A stretch of DNA of 64,000 nt from CAYFKJ01 sp964343605 (GCA_964343605.1 CAYFKJ010000008.1:1-64000); one strand, 5' to 3'. Positions 8,867 to 17,974 are shown, numbered from the stretch's first letter. Made by a program: numbers and translations. Notes: generated from the letters alone by a model not told the origin.

Positions 8867-9214
8867 TTATTCCTTCTCCATGGTGCATTGCAGGGGATGT
8901 TCGTTGCGGCGCGACAGATCGACGACCTGGGTGACCTTGGTTTCGGCGACTTCGTAGGTATACACGCCGCACACGCCGACACCCTTCTGATGGACGTGCA
9001 GCATGATCTGGGTCGCCTCCTCGGTCCCCTTGTGGAAGACGCGTTCCAGGATGCGCACGACGAATTCCATCGGCGTGTAATCGTCGTTGAGCAACAACAC
9101 CTTGTACATGGACGGTTTTTTGGTCTTCGGCGCCGTCCGTGTGGCGACAGCCGTATCGTTACCGCCACCGCCCGGCAGATTTGTGTCGGTGCCTTTGTCT
9201 TTTCGTTGCGTCAT
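8867..9214 (-). CDS. clpS: ATP-dependent Clp protease adaptor ClpS
   Basis: ClpS delivers N-degron substrates to ClpA. The 115-residue protein starts MTQRKDKG and has a flexible N-terminal arm, then the core beginning YKVLLLNDDYTPMEFV, which contains the family's NDDYTPMEFV motif. Later segments HQKGVGVCGVYTYEVAETKV complete the fold. The chosen ATG at 9214 follows gagag. A longer reading from 9274 would add 20 unlikely residues. It is co-transcribed with clpA. Confidence 0.95.
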   Translation of the reverse strand: MTQRKDKGTDTNLPGGGGNDTAVATRTAPKTKKPSMYKVLLLNDDYTPMEFVVRILERVFHKGTEEATQIMLHVHQKGVGVCGVYTYEVAETKVTQVVDLSRRNEHPLQCTMEKE

Positions 9215-9585
9215 TTCTCTCAATCGTCGGTCTTGATCGGGCCGGGCCTGCTCACACGAGACCAAGTGTGGCATTCATTTTAGCCAAATTATGTCTGGAA
9301 TAATAACAGAGTCCGGTTACCGCCGCCTTAAATTCCATGTGAGTAATATCGGGGCACTGGGGGCGAATTCCAAGGCCAGGTGTCTATATGGTGACGGAAT
9401 TCGGGCAAAAAAAGAGCCCGGTCGGGGGAGGGTGACCGGGCTCATGATGGAGACATAACCGTTATGCGGCCTGTCTCAAGGAGCCTTCCTGGGGGAGGGT
9501 GGAGGCTCCATGGGGTGGATGAATTTGGCGCTAAATACTCCGCCGCACCGTCCCCGGCGCTGTCGTAAAGCGGCCTATGAGGGCC
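9215..9585. other. Intergenic region between clpS and phasin genes
   Basis: No gene is supported here. The right half holds the terminator of the phasin transcript (9407-9443) and its 3' untranslated region. The left part (about 9270-9330) is AT-rich and probably contains the clpS promoter on the minus strand, but no convincing -10/-35 pair was chosen. Confidence 0.5.
9407..9443 (-). terminator. Rho-independent terminator of the phasin gene
   Basis: On the minus strand a 10-bp perfect stem, GAGCCCGGTC paired with GACCGGGCTC (9414-9423 and 9434-9443), is followed by seven T residues (9413-9407). It is about 140 bases past the phasin stop codon. The shape is a textbook intrinsic terminator. 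Confidence 0.9.
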
Positions 9586-10113
9586 TTACGACACGAAAGG
9601 CTTGACGAACGTCTCCATGGCAACGTTGGTCCGCGCGGTAACCGGCGCGAAGGCATCGTTGGCCAACTTGGTGGACATTTCGCCGATCTTGGTGGTCCGG
9701 GCAACCATGGCGTCGAACGACGTCTTGGCGTACTCGGTCTGCATTTCGATGACTTCCTGAGGCGTCTTGGCAGCCATCAGCTTGCCGAAAACGGCCATCT
9801 GGTCGGCCATGGCGGTCTTGGCGAAATCGACGATCTCGGCGTTGATCTCCTCGACGCCCTTGCTGGCAACGGTGCCGGCCTCGACGGCGGCTTCGACGTT
9901 TTCCTTGCCGAAGGTCGCGACCTGGTCGTAACCCTTGGCGGCAGCGTCGGCCTGTTCCTTACCGAAGGCGAAGGCTTTCTCGTAACCCTTGGTGGCGTTT
10001 TCCGTGCCGACCTTGACGATGTTCTCGACGGTTTCCTTGCCCGCGGCGGCGACCGCGTCGATGGTCTTCGCGGCAGCGTCCATGGCGGCCTTGTTCGAAG
10101 TTGCTTTAGCCAT
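9586..10113 (-). CDS. Phasin family protein (polyhydroxyalkanoate granule-associated)
   Basis: This 175-residue phasin (Phasin_2 type) starts MAKATSNKAAMDAAAK. It is an alanine/lysine/glutamate-rich helical protein with a repeated pattern (GKETVENIVKVG, GKEQADAAAKGYD, GKENVEAAVEAG) followed by the conserved MAVFGKLMAAKTPQEVIEMQTEYAKTSFDAMVA. Phasins coat polyhydroxyalkanoate granules. The ATG at 10113 follows a gaggga site. The gene stands alone, with PhaR-like operator sites upstream and its own terminator. No PHA synthase is in the window. Confidence 0.92.
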   Translation of the reverse strand: MAKATSNKAAMDAAAKTIDAVAAAGKETVENIVKVGTENATKGYEKAFAFGKEQADAAAKGYDQVATFGKENVEAAVEAGTVASKGVEEINAEIVDFAKTAMADQMAVFGKLMAAKTPQEVIEMQTEYAKTSFDAMVARTTKIGEMSTKLANDAFAPVTARTNVAMETFVKPFVS

Positions 10114-10236
10114 TGTGCTGTTCCCTCTGTGGCTTGATGTTTCTCTATCTGGCCCGCCGAACAATCGATCCGATCAAGCCTTTAAACCTGTAAAAATCCG
10201 TTCCGCGGTACGCTGAATATCGATCCGAATATTCTT

Positions 10237-10251
10237 TGTTGCACCGCAACA
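10237..10251. promoter_or_regulatory. PhaR-like operator palindrome (site 1)
   Basis: TGTTGCACCGCAACA is a perfect 6-bp inverted repeat around a 3-base centre. PhaR repressors that control phasin genes are known to bind TGC-N-GCA palindromes; the spacing here fits. It lies about 125 bases upstream of the phasin start. The assignment to PhaR is inferred. Confidence 0.65.
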
Positions 10252-10291
10252 TGGCGAAATATGTATATTCCCTATGGCGTTGTCAATGATT

Positions 10292-10326
10292 TTTTTGCAG
10301 TGCAGCAAAAATAATTTTGCACCGCG
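10292..10326. promoter_or_regulatory. PhaR-like operator sites 2 and 3
   Basis: A second TGC-AGT-GCA core (10296-10304) lies within a wider TTTTTGC/GCAAAAA inverted repeat (10292-10311). A degenerate third copy, TTGCACCGCG, is at 10317-10326. Together with site 1 they form a cluster upstream of the phasin gene. Confidence 0.5.
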
Positions 10327-10547
10327 TCAATTTTCCCCGGAATCACCTGCACGGCTGGCGGAAACGGCCTCGCGGAATACCGCCGACAAATCAGCTATTG
10401 CTTTGAAATTAACTCAAAATTAGGCTTAGTCCCGCATTGTCGTTGGGCATTTCACTTGGAGCCTGATCAACGGTGTGAAGTGATTTGCGAGCCCAACCGG
10501 TAAATGCCCTACCGGAAAAAATGAAGTGGTCGAGGGAACAACGGCGG

Positions 10548-11888
10548 ATGAAGTCTGCGACCGGCTTAGTTTGGATATTCTTGCGGCGCACCGCCTCCTG
10601 CCTCGTTGCCGGCCTTTTGATGGCCGGAATTCTGACCTTTCACACGACGACACCTGCGGCTGCCCGGGTCAAATCGTTCGTTATGGACGCCGACACCGGG
10701 GAAATCCTTTATTCGCGCCGCGCCGACCACCGCCACTATCCGGCATCGCTGACCAAGATGATGACGCTTTACCTCACCTTCGAGGCCGTCGAAGCCGGGC
10801 GCATCAAGCTTGACGACAAACTGAAGGTGTCGCGCCGCGCCGCCGGCCAAACACCCTCCAAGATCGGACTGAAGCGCGGTCGGTCGATCCGCGTCCGGGA
10901 CGCCATCCTGGCGGTGGCCGTCAAGTCCGCCAACGATGCCGCTACCGTGCTGGCCGAAGCGCTGGGTGAGACCGAGGTCGAATTCGCCCTGCGCATGACC
11001 GACACGGCAAAAAGCCTCGGCATGAAGCGTACGCGTTTCCGCAATGCGTCCGGCCTGCCGAACCGCCGTCAGATTTCCACCGCGCGGGACATGGCGATCC
11101 TGGGGCAACGCCTGATGCAGGACTTTCCCCAGCACTACCACTTTTTTTCGGTGCGCAAGTTCAAATGGGGTACGCGCACCTATACCTCGCACAACAAATT
11201 GCTCAAGAGCTATCGCGGCGCGGACGGCCTGAAGACCGGTTACATCCGCGCCTCCGGCTTCAATATTGCGACCTCCGCCAAACGCGGAGAACGCCGGTTG
11301 ATTGCCGTCGTGCTGGGCGAGCGCACCTCCAAAACCCGCAATCGGAAAGTTGCCAGATTGTTGGATATATCTTTCCGTCGCGCCGCAACCCGCCACACCT
11401 TCGCCAAGAAGGCCAAGCGTAAAACGCCGCCAAAGCCGAAGACCAAACCCTCGTTGATCGCCAGGCTGGCCGACCGGGTCGGCCTGCGCCCAGGCGAGGA
11501 CAAGGTCAAACGCGGAAAGCCCGCGCCGGTACCGGCCCGGCTGACGGGTAGTTCGGGTTTCCTCAGCCTACCGACGGACGCAGACGCCCGCCCCGCCCCG
11601 CCCGAGGGCCAGGGCTGGTGGGGGATCCAGGTCGGCGCCTACAACCGCTACGCCACCGCGCAGAACAGGGTGCACCGGGCCGCCGGCGCCCTGCCCAAAA
11701 TCCTGATGCACGCCCGACCCTCGATCGACCTGGTCGAGCGCAAGGGAAAGGAAGTTTACCGCGCGCGGCTGGTCGGTCTGCGCAAGGACGACGCCAGAAC
11801 GGCCTGCCGCATCCTCAAGCTGAAATCGATCAAATGCATGCCGGTCACCCCCGAGGGCGAAACCACGCTCGAATTGGCGCAGCGCTAG
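10548..11888 (+). CDS. D-alanyl-D-alanine carboxypeptidase with C-terminal SPOR domain
   Basis: This 446-residue serine-type DD-carboxypeptidase (S11/PBP5-like) trims peptidoglycan side chains. It has an N-terminal signal/anchor segment (about residues 8-38), active-site SLTK (67-70), SAND (127-130) and KTG (229-231). A basic proline-rich linker leads to a SPOR domain (about 365-440, starting WWGIQVGAYN), which binds denuded glycan at division sites. The ATG at 10548 is favoured because gaggga is 10 bases upstream. An ATG at 10521 and a TTG at 10485 are alternatives. The SPOR fusion is common in alphaproteobacteria. Confidence 0.92.
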   Translation: MKSATGLVWIFLRRTASCLVAGLLMAGILTFHTTTPAAARVKSFVMDADTGEILYSRRADHRHYPASLTKMMTLYLTFEAVEAGRIKLDDKLKVSRRAAGQTPSKIGLKRGRSIRVRDAILAVAVKSANDAATVLAEALGETEVEFALRMTDTAKSLGMKRTRFRNASGLPNRRQISTARDMAILGQRLMQDFPQHYHFFSVRKFKWGTRTYTSHNKLLKSYRGADGLKTGYIRASGFNIATSAKRGERRLIAVVLGERTSKTRNRKVARLLDISFRRAATRHTFAKKAKRKTPPKPKTKPSLIARLADRVGLRPGEDKVKRGKPAPVPARLTGSSGFLSLPTDADARPAPPEGQGWWGIQVGAYNRYATAQNRVHRAAGALPKILMHARPSIDLVERKGKEVYRARLVGLRKDDARTACRILKLKSIKCMPVTPEGETTLELAQR

Positions 11889-11948
11889 GCCGGCCTCAAG
11901 TTTCCTTTGTAACTTTCCTTATGCGCCCATAGCCGCTACAGATTGCCG

Positions 11949-13208
11949 ATGTCCATTGCCGATCAGCGCGCCCAGGGTCTGTCCGTTGTCCGTGTCATCA
12001 TGACCGTGTTCCTGCCGTTCGCCGGCGGGTACTACATGTCGTACTTCTTCCGCTCGGTAAACGCCGTCATCGCGCCCGACCTAATCGCCGACATCGGACT
12101 GGGCGCCGGCGACCTCGGCCTATTGACCGCCGCCTACTTCATGGCCTTCGCCGCCTTCCAAATCCCGCTGGGTCTCCTTCTCGACCGCTACGGCCCGCCC
12201 AAGGTGCAGTTCGCCTTGTTGATGACGGCGGCCGCGGGCGCCTTCATTTTCGCCATCGGCGACGGCAAGTCGATGTTGTTCGTCGGCCGTGCGCTGATCG
12301 GCCTCGGCGTATCGGGTGGCTTGATGTCGTCGTTCAAGGCCATCGTGCTGTGGTTCCCGCGTGATCGGATCCCCCTGGTCAACGGCCTTTTCATGGCGTT
12401 CGGCGGCCTGGGCGCCATGTCGGCCACCTTGCCGGTCGAAGCCGCCATGGCGGTTACGGACTGGCGCGGGGTCTACGGCGGCATCGGCATGGCCACTGCC
12501 CTGATCGCCTTCGTGATCCTCTTCCTGACGCCGGAGAAGCCCAACACCGATCCCATCGAACCGCTCGGGGACCAATTCAAAGGCATTCTCGAGATCTACC
12601 GCACCGGGCTGTTCTGGCGGGTGGGCCCTCTTGCCTTCACATCCGCCAGCGCAGGCATGGCGATACAGGGATTGTGGGCCGGGCCCTGGCTGCGGGACGT
12701 GGCGGGTTTGGGTGATGCCGCCGTGGCGACCCACCTCCTCCTCATAGCGCTTGCCATGACTTGCGGCTTCGCCGCCATGGGCGTCATTTCGGATATCGCT
12801 TACCGCAGATGGAACATTCCACCCCGCACGGTCATGGTGCTCGGCGTGATCGCCTTCACCCTCGTGCAAATCGGCATCCTGTTCGAACCGATTGCCCTCT
12901 CCTATCTCGTCTGGTTCGTGTTCGGCCTGGTCAGCAATTTCTCCGCCATGGCGTTCGCCGTGTTGTCGCAGCACTTTCCCGCCAGGTTGTCCGCCCGCTC
13001 GAACACCGCGCTCAACGTCCTGGTCTTCGCCAGCGCCTTCGCCGGCCAGTATGCCGTCGGCGCCGTCATCGACCTTTTCCCGCTGGCGGAGAGCGGCGGC
13101 TACCGCCCGGAGGCCTACCAGGCCGCCTTCGGCGCCCTGGCCGTGGTGCAGATCCTGGCGGTCGTCTGGTACGTGGTGGCGGGTCGGCTGGAGCGGGGCA
13201 AAGATTAG
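11949..13208 (+). CDS. Major facilitator superfamily transporter
   Basis: This 419-residue MFS protein has about 12 hydrophobic segments. The first is VIMTVFLPFAGGYYMSYFFRS; the loop motif between helices 2 and 3 is GLLLDRYGPPKVQ. It resembles the nitrate/nitrite and sugar-phosphate side of the superfamily, but no substrate can be assigned. The start is the ATG MSIADQRAQ. It begins 60 bp after the carboxypeptidase gene, so the two may share a transcript. Confidence 0.85.
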   Translation: MSIADQRAQGLSVVRVIMTVFLPFAGGYYMSYFFRSVNAVIAPDLIADIGLGAGDLGLLTAAYFMAFAAFQIPLGLLLDRYGPPKVQFALLMTAAAGAFIFAIGDGKSMLFVGRALIGLGVSGGLMSSFKAIVLWFPRDRIPLVNGLFMAFGGLGAMSATLPVEAAMAVTDWRGVYGGIGMATALIAFVILFLTPEKPNTDPIEPLGDQFKGILEIYRTGLFWRVGPLAFTSASAGMAIQGLWAGPWLRDVAGLGDAAVATHLLLIALAMTCGFAAMGVISDIAYRRWNIPPRTVMVLGVIAFTLVQIGILFEPIALSYLVWFVFGLVSNFSAMAFAVLSQHFPARLSARSNTALNVLVFASAFAGQYAVGAVIDLFPLAESGGYRPEAYQAAFGALAVVQILAVVWYVVAGRLERGKD

Positions 13209-13319
13209 AACGCGGGACGTACTGGCGTCATTTCGTCGGCCGAGGCCGACCCGATGTGATACCCTTGAGTTTGCATCAGAGGAGATACCCTTTGATGATT
13301 GCCGCGGGGGCCTGCCTTC

Positions 13320-13997
13320 ATGCTGATCAACGAAGACCTCGGTCGATTTGCCAAAGTCGACACCAACGCGGTGTCTTGGGTCCCGTCGCCTTCGGGTGGG
13401 GTGGAGCGCAAGATGCTGGAGCGGGATGGTGACGAGGTTGCGCGGGCCACGACCATCGTACGCTTTGCCCCCGACAGTTCGTTTCCCGAACACGAACATG
13501 GCGCAGGCGAAGAGTTTCTGGTTTTGGATGGCGTTTTCTCCGATGAAACCGGTGACTTTCCGGTGGGGTGTTATGTCCGCAACCCGAAAGGCACGGCGCA
13601 TGCACCATCATCAAAAAACGGCTGTACGATTTTCGTCAAACTTCGCCAGTTCCAAGAGGACGACAACAAGCAATTCGTCATAAACACCCATTCCGCCGAA
13701 TGGCAGCCACACAAGGTGGCGGGGATATCCGTCCTGCCGCTTCATCGCCATAACAAGGAGTTTGTCCGCCTCTCCCGTTACGAGCCTGGAGCCCGTTTTC
13801 CTTACCACAAACACCCGCGCGGCGAGGAAGTCCTGGTTCTCGACGGCTCGCTAAGCGACGAGCAAGGGACATATCCCGCCGGCACCTGGGTTCGCTTCCC
13901 CCATGGCAGTGATCACACCCCGTTCAGCGACGAAGGCTGTACCCTTTACGTCAAAAGCGGACACTTGCCGATCCCGCCGTATTCTTCTCAGCAATAG
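13320..13997 (+). CDS. Bicupin protein of the ChrR-like type
   Basis: This 225-residue protein has two tandem cupin domains. The first has HEHGAGEEFLVLDGVFSDE and the second has HKHPRGEEVLVLDGSLSDE, each with a metal-binding His-x-His...Glu pattern and a later His. The family is annotated as ChrR-like anti-sigma cupins, but the zinc-finger anti-sigma half of true ChrR is absent, so it is more likely a stand-alone metal-binding enzyme or sensor. The start MLINEDLGRFAKVDT is chosen by resemblance to relatives. A TTG at 13299 would use the upstream gaggaga. Confidence 0.85.
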   Translation: MLINEDLGRFAKVDTNAVSWVPSPSGGVERKMLERDGDEVARATTIVRFAPDSSFPEHEHGAGEEFLVLDGVFSDETGDFPVGCYVRNPKGTAHAPSSKNGCTIFVKLRQFQEDDNKQFVINTHSAEWQPHKVAGISVLPLHRHNKEFVRLSRYEPGARFPYHKHPRGEEVLVLDGSLSDEQGTYPAGTWVRFPHGSDHTPFSDEGCTLYVKSGHLPIPPYSSQQ

Positions 13998-14047
13998 ACC
14001 AGGCATCCACCCGCGGTATCAGCTCCGCCTTTTGCAAAGCAATCGGA

Positions 14048-14851
14048 TTAGCGCCCCCGCCGTCGGGAAAGGTCGAGGAGGTAGTCGTTGGGCGGAACGT
14101 GAAACTCCTGGTAGACGACGGGTTCCTCGTGTAGCGACAAATTGACGGTCTGCAGGGTCAGGACCGGTGTTTCGGGCGCGACGCCCACGACCTCCGCCAC
14201 CTGGGTGGACGCCCCGCGAATTCTGGCCGTCTCATGGGCGCGCAGCGTCGGCACATTGAAACGATCGTGGAGCAGGTGCCGGAGATGCATGTAGGCCATA
14301 ATATCCTGTGAAAAATCCAACAAGGGCCGAAACCGCCCGGCATCCAGGTAGGCGACGGCGAACACGTTAAATGTATCGGCTATCCTGAGCGTTCGTTCGA
14401 GCTTGATGGACGACCGCTTCGTTCCAAGGGCGGTCGACCAATCGCCCATCTCATGGATTTCCGTGATATTGGCGCTGGCGATTTCCACGCGGGCGAACTC
14501 GGTGCCCTCGCCGGTGCGGAAACGCATGTACCAGGGCTTGTTGGTGCGGGCGCCCGAAGAGGATATCCGGCTGCCGGCGCCCCGCTTGCGAACCACGATG
14601 CCGTCTTCGGCAAGCCGCCGCATTGCCGCCTGGACCGTCCCCTGACTGATCGGCAGCACGGCCAACAGCTCCCTTTCGGTCGGTACCGGATCACTGGGGC
14701 GCCACAAACCGAGTTCAATGGTCTCGATAAAGGCGTCGCGGAATTTTTCGGTCTTCGTGCCCGGACCGTCTTTACGACGCTGGTAGGTGTCGTAAAGCGC
14801 TTCTAATCGCACCTCTTTGTCGAGTTTGTCTGAGACTGTGGGCTGTTTCAT
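14048..14851 (-). CDS. GntR family transcriptional regulator with UTRA domain
   Basis: This 267-residue regulator has a winged helix at about residues 35-100 (PSDPVPTERELLAVLPISQGTVQAAMRRLAEDGIVVRKRGAGS) and a UTRA ligand domain at about 115-260 (ERTLRIADTFNVFAVAYLDA; ...PVVYQEFHVPPNDY). UTRA regulators of the HutC type respond to small-molecule substrates or intermediates of the pathway they control. It lies just downstream of tctA in the same direction and likely controls the 14895-20432 module through the ACATTAATG sites at 17965 and 18054 (inference). Confidence 0.9.
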   Translation of the reverse strand: MKQPTVSDKLDKEVRLEALYDTYQRRKDGPGTKTEKFRDAFIETIELGLWRPSDPVPTERELLAVLPISQGTVQAAMRRLAEDGIVVRKRGAGSRISSSGARTNKPWYMRFRTGEGTEFARVEIASANITEIHEMGDWSTALGTKRSSIKLERTLRIADTFNVFAVAYLDAGRFRPLLDFSQDIMAYMHLRHLLHDRFNVPTLRAHETARIRGASTQVAEVVGVAPETPVLTLQTVNLSLHEEPVVYQEFHVPPNDYLLDLSRRRGR

Positions 14852-14894
14852 GGACTCTCACGGGTGGGGGCGACGATCCGGGGCCGCCACGGGG

Positions 14895-16379
14895 CTACTT
14901 CCTCCTTTGAAACCCGAAACGCCAGAGGAAGTAAATAGTCAATGCCACGAAAACCAGCGAGATGGGGCTGGTGAGCATGATGCTGAGGTCCGAGCGGTAC
15001 ATCAGCATGGTCTGGCGGAACGAGAGTTCAAACAACGGCCCCAGCAGAAATCCGATAATCAGGCAGACGATCGAAAAACCCGACCGACGCATGGCATAGC
15101 CCAGAACCGCAAACGCCAGCATGAGGATGACGTCGAACATCGAACTGCTCTGGACATAGACACCGACGATGCAGAAGACGACGACGATCGGCAGGACGAT
15201 GTTCTGCGGAACCCGCAAGATCTGACTCCAAATGCGGATACCGATGCGACCGATCACCAGATGAGCGACGTTGGCCATCAGCATCGACGCGAATATCGAA
15301 TAAACCAGTTCTGCATGCTCGACCATCATCAGAGGTCCGGGCACCACGCCGTGGATCATGAACGCGCTCACCAGTAGCGCCGCCGCAACATTTCCGGGTA
15401 TGCCCAACGATATCGTGGGAATCAGATTGGCCCCGACCACGGCGCTGTTGGCGGCTTCGGTGGCCTGTATGCCCTCAATGGCGCCCGTGCCGAATTTCTC
15501 CGGTGTCTTGGAGGCCCTTTGCGCTGCTCCGTACCCTAGAAAGGCCGCCAGCGAGACGCCCAGTCCCGGTAACATGCCGATGCCCGAACCGATCATGGCG
15601 GAGCGCAGAAGCGTCCGCCAATTCCCCCAAAATTCCCGCGCGCCGAGGCTGTTGTCGGCCTTGAAACTGTCGTCGCGGGGCGGAACCTCGGCCGCCCCGT
15701 GTTTGTTGATATCGAAGATCTGCACCAACACCGAGCTGAGCGCCAGCGTCCCGATGGCGATGGCCGGAAGCGATATGCCGTCGAACAACTCGATACGGCC
15801 GAAGGTCATGCGTTCGGTGCTGTCGACCGGGTCGAGGCCAATGGTTGAGAGAAAAACGCCGAGAGCCGCCGACATGATGCCCTTGGTCAGCGAACGCGCG
15901 GCCAGCGCGGCAATCAGGGTGAACGAGAACAGGATGATCGACGTAAATTCCGCCGGTCCGAACAGCAGGGCCACCGAGGCGAACGGCGCCGCCAGCAGGA
16001 TCAGCATGATGTCGGAAAAGGTGTCGCCGCAGACGGAGGAATAGAGCGCCGTCTTCATCGCCTTTTCCGGCTTTCCGGAGCGGGCCAGCGGATAACCGTC
16101 GCGTGCCGTGGCCGCCGCCTCCGGTGTGCCCGGCGCGTTGATGAGCACCGCCGGCACGGCACCGCCGGAAGTACCGCCTTTGTTGATGCCCACCAGGAAC
16201 GCGATGGCCGCCAACGGCGACATGTAGAAGGTGACCGGCACCAGGATCGCCAGCGCGGTTACGCTGCCGATCCCCGGCAGCACGCCGAAAACAATGCCCA
16301 GCAGAACGCCGCCGCAGATGAACGCCATGTTCGTCAGGGTCATGGCGGCTTCGAAGCCGGTGAGCAGACTTTCGATCAT
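14895..16379 (-). CDS. Tripartite tricarboxylate transporter permease TctA
   Basis: The large membrane subunit of a TTT uptake system, 494 residues and about 12 hydrophobic segments. It shows the two TctA signature repeats: VLPGIGSVTALAILVPVTF with INKGGTSGGAVPAVLINAPGTPE near the N-terminus, and MLPGLGVSLAAFLGYGAAQ with the NSAVVGANLIPTISLGIPGN stretch in the middle. Together with TctB and the periplasmic TctC it imports carboxylated compounds. A tgaggcg site precedes the ATG. It follows tctB by 9 bp. Confidence 0.95.
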   Translation of the reverse strand: MIESLLTGFEAAMTLTNMAFICGGVLLGIVFGVLPGIGSVTALAILVPVTFYMSPLAAIAFLVGINKGGTSGGAVPAVLINAPGTPEAAATARDGYPLARSGKPEKAMKTALYSSVCGDTFSDIMLILLAAPFASVALLFGPAEFTSIILFSFTLIAALAARSLTKGIMSAALGVFLSTIGLDPVDSTERMTFGRIELFDGISLPAIAIGTLALSSVLVQIFDINKHGAAEVPPRDDSFKADNSLGAREFWGNWRTLLRSAMIGSGIGMLPGLGVSLAAFLGYGAAQRASKTPEKFGTGAIEGIQATEAANSAVVGANLIPTISLGIPGNVAAALLVSAFMIHGVVPGPLMMVEHAELVYSIFASMLMANVAHLVIGRIGIRIWSQILRVPQNIVLPIVVVFCIVGVYVQSSSMFDVILMLAFAVLGYAMRRSGFSIVCLIIGFLLGPLFELSFRQTMLMYRSDLSIMLTSPISLVFVALTIYFLWRFGFQRRK

Positions 16380-16388
16380 CGCAACGCC

Positions 16389-16871
16389 TCAGGGAAACTC
16401 GACCGAGAAGACGTACCAAATCAGCTGCGCCAGACCGACGGGAACGATGAGCGCAACCGCCGCCAACATGGCGTAGCTCCGTTGGCGGAGAAAAACCATC
16501 ATCGCCAGCAACAGGGTTCCCATGGTGATTTCAAAGCCCGCCAGCGGCATGGCGACAGCGACCGCGACGACCAAGCTCGCAAGAATTGCAATGCGTAGGA
16601 GTTCCTCTGCGCCGATCCCAATCGCCGTATCACCGAATTCCTCATCATCGCCCTGCCCGTCGCGCCCGTTACTTCGCCAGGCGGCGATACCCATGATCAC
16701 GGCCGTTATCAAACAGGTCCAAACGGCGATGGAGGGCAGCCGGGCGGGCGGGATATCCAGCGGACTTTGCGCGGGTGCGGTGAAGGTCGGAATGATCCAG
16801 ACAAGCAGCAGGATGGAGCCGAGCACCACGATGATGCTTGAAACCAGATTGGTGGTTCGCAAACGACCCAT
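16389..16871 (-). CDS. Tripartite tricarboxylate transporter small permease TctB
   Basis: This is the small TTT membrane subunit, about 160 residues with four hydrophobic segments (starting TTNLVSSIIVVLGSILLLVWIIP). The sequence is poorly conserved, as usual for TctB, and the assignment rests on size, topology and position between TctC and TctA. The ATG at 16871 (MGRLRTTN) is taken as the start. A GTG at 16892 would add seven residues, and neither has a well-spaced ribosome binding site. The order tctC-tctB-tctA is standard. Confidence 0.85.
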   Translation of the reverse strand: MGRLRTTNLVSSIIVVLGSILLLVWIIPTFTAPAQSPLDIPPARLPSIAVWTCLITAVIMGIAAWRSNGRDGQGDDEEFGDTAIGIGAEELLRIAILASLVVAVAVAMPLAGFEITMGTLLLAMMVFLRQRSYAMLAAVALIVPVGLAQLIWYVFSVEFP

Positions 16872-16919
16872 CCCCCTCGGGGCGGGGGGCACCAGGACAG
16901 GCCTGATGCCCCGCGCACG

Positions 16920-17879
16920 TTACTGTGTCGCCGCCAGCACTTTCTTGAGGCTGGTGGTCATGGCCGCAATATTCTTCGTCAATTGGGCCGAGGGTACAAA
17001 GGTTTTGGGAAATTTCAAACGGCCCAGAATGGCGGTGAAGTCCGGGTCGTTCATGGACGCCTGAATGGCGTCTTGGACTTTGGCGATAGCGGCTGCAGGC
17101 GTTCCCTTCGGAGCGGCGATCAAGGCCGTACCGGGCATCGAAATGCCGTAAAGCTCTTGCATCGACGGTGCCTGAGGCGCCGATGCCAGCCGATCCGACA
17201 GACACGACGCGAGAACGATGAATTTATCGCCGTATTTGTTGTGGACCCCACCGGACCAGGCGAAATCCACCTTGTTGCCGAACATGAACGGCACCATTTC
17301 ACCGCCGCCCCGGGTGGGAATGGCGGTCCAGTCCAGATTTTCCTTCTTGCCGATGTAATTGATGAAGGCGCGCGAGATGCCGCCCTGATCGGCCACGTTC
17401 ATGCCGGGATTCTTTTTGGCGTAATCGATCAGCTCGGCAAACGTCTTGTACGGTCTGCCGGGCGTCGTGACGAACGCCATCTGATAGTCGGTCACCCCGG
17501 CAACATATGAGAAACTATCCGCCGTGTAGGCAATGCCTTTCTTGGACAGGGGCTCCCAGGTGATGGTGGTGGCGGCGGCGAACAACAGCGTGTATCCGTC
17601 CGGCTTGGACTTTGCCACCAGCGTCGAGCCGATCGCTCCGCCCGCACCCGGCTTGGTCTTCACGATGACCTTCTGTCCGAGGTTCTTGGCAATCGCCTTG
17701 GAGAGAATTTGCGCCATCGTTTCGGTGCTGCCACCCGCTCTGTAAGGGACGATCAGCGTGACCGGCTTGGCCGGATACTCGGCCGCCTCAACGGTTGCCG
17801 CTGCCGTCGCCGTGAGCACCATACCGCCAGCGGCCGCCAGTATTCCGAAATTTTTCCAATGATTCTGCGGGTACAACAT
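16920..17879 (-). CDS. Tripartite tricarboxylate transporter substrate-binding protein TctC (Bug)
   Basis: This 319-residue periplasmic binding protein has a signal peptide with likely cleavage after VEA, then AEYPAKPVTLIVPYRAGGSTETMAQIL, the Bug-family opening motif. GAGGAIGSTLVAKSKPDGYTLL is also diagnostic. Two in-frame ATGs exist: the one at 17888 touches the gagagggag site directly, while the one at 17879 (MLYPQNHWKN) is 9 bases from it and is preferred. It leads the transporter operon, divergent from the DUF3604 gene. Confidence 0.93.
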   Translation of the reverse strand: MLYPQNHWKNFGILAAAGGMVLTATAAATVEAAEYPAKPVTLIVPYRAGGSTETMAQILSKAIAKNLGQKVIVKTKPGAGGAIGSTLVAKSKPDGYTLLFAAATTITWEPLSKKGIAYTADSFSYVAGVTDYQMAFVTTPGRPYKTFAELIDYAKKNPGMNVADQGGISRAFINYIGKKENLDWTAIPTRGGGEMVPFMFGNKVDFAWSGGVHNKYGDKFIVLASCLSDRLASAPQAPSMQELYGISMPGTALIAAPKGTPAAAIAKVQDAIQASMNDPDFTAILGRLKFPKTFVPSAQLTKNIAAMTTSLKKVLAATQ

Positions 17880-17964
17880 TCGTATCATCTCCCTCTCAGG
17901 TATGTTCGTGATAGAGCCACCCAGCGTGCTTGGCGCACCGTTTTTCTTTAATTGGGCCTTTAAA

Positions 17965-17974
17965 ACATTAATGT
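17965..17974. promoter_or_regulatory. Candidate operator palindrome, copy 1
   Basis: ACATTAATGT is a perfect 10-bp palindrome in the AT-rich region between the divergent tctC and DUF3604 genes. A near-identical copy lies at 18054. It is a candidate site for the neighbouring GntR/UTRA regulator, by position only. Confidence 0.5.

Larger units (their letters stand above)
10114..10547. promoter_or_regulatory. Phasin promoter region, divergent from dacA
   Basis: This non-coding stretch carries the control regions of the phasin gene (-) and the carboxypeptidase gene (+). It turns AT-rich at 10230-10320, where the TGC-N3-GCA palindromes lie. No separate gene is supported. Confidence 0.6.

Noticed and set aside
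7078..8934. A 618-codon open frame on the plus strand.
   Set aside because: It lies antisense to clpA; the minus-strand protein has all ClpA motifs, so this is a GC-rich shadow.
8866..9168. About 100 extra N-terminal residues for ClpA.
   Set aside because: They re-read clpS in another frame; the GTG at 8865 has a proper ribosome binding site.
13320..13997. An anti-sigma factor of the ChrR type.
   Set aside because: The zinc-binding anti-sigma half is missing and no sigma factor gene is adjacent.
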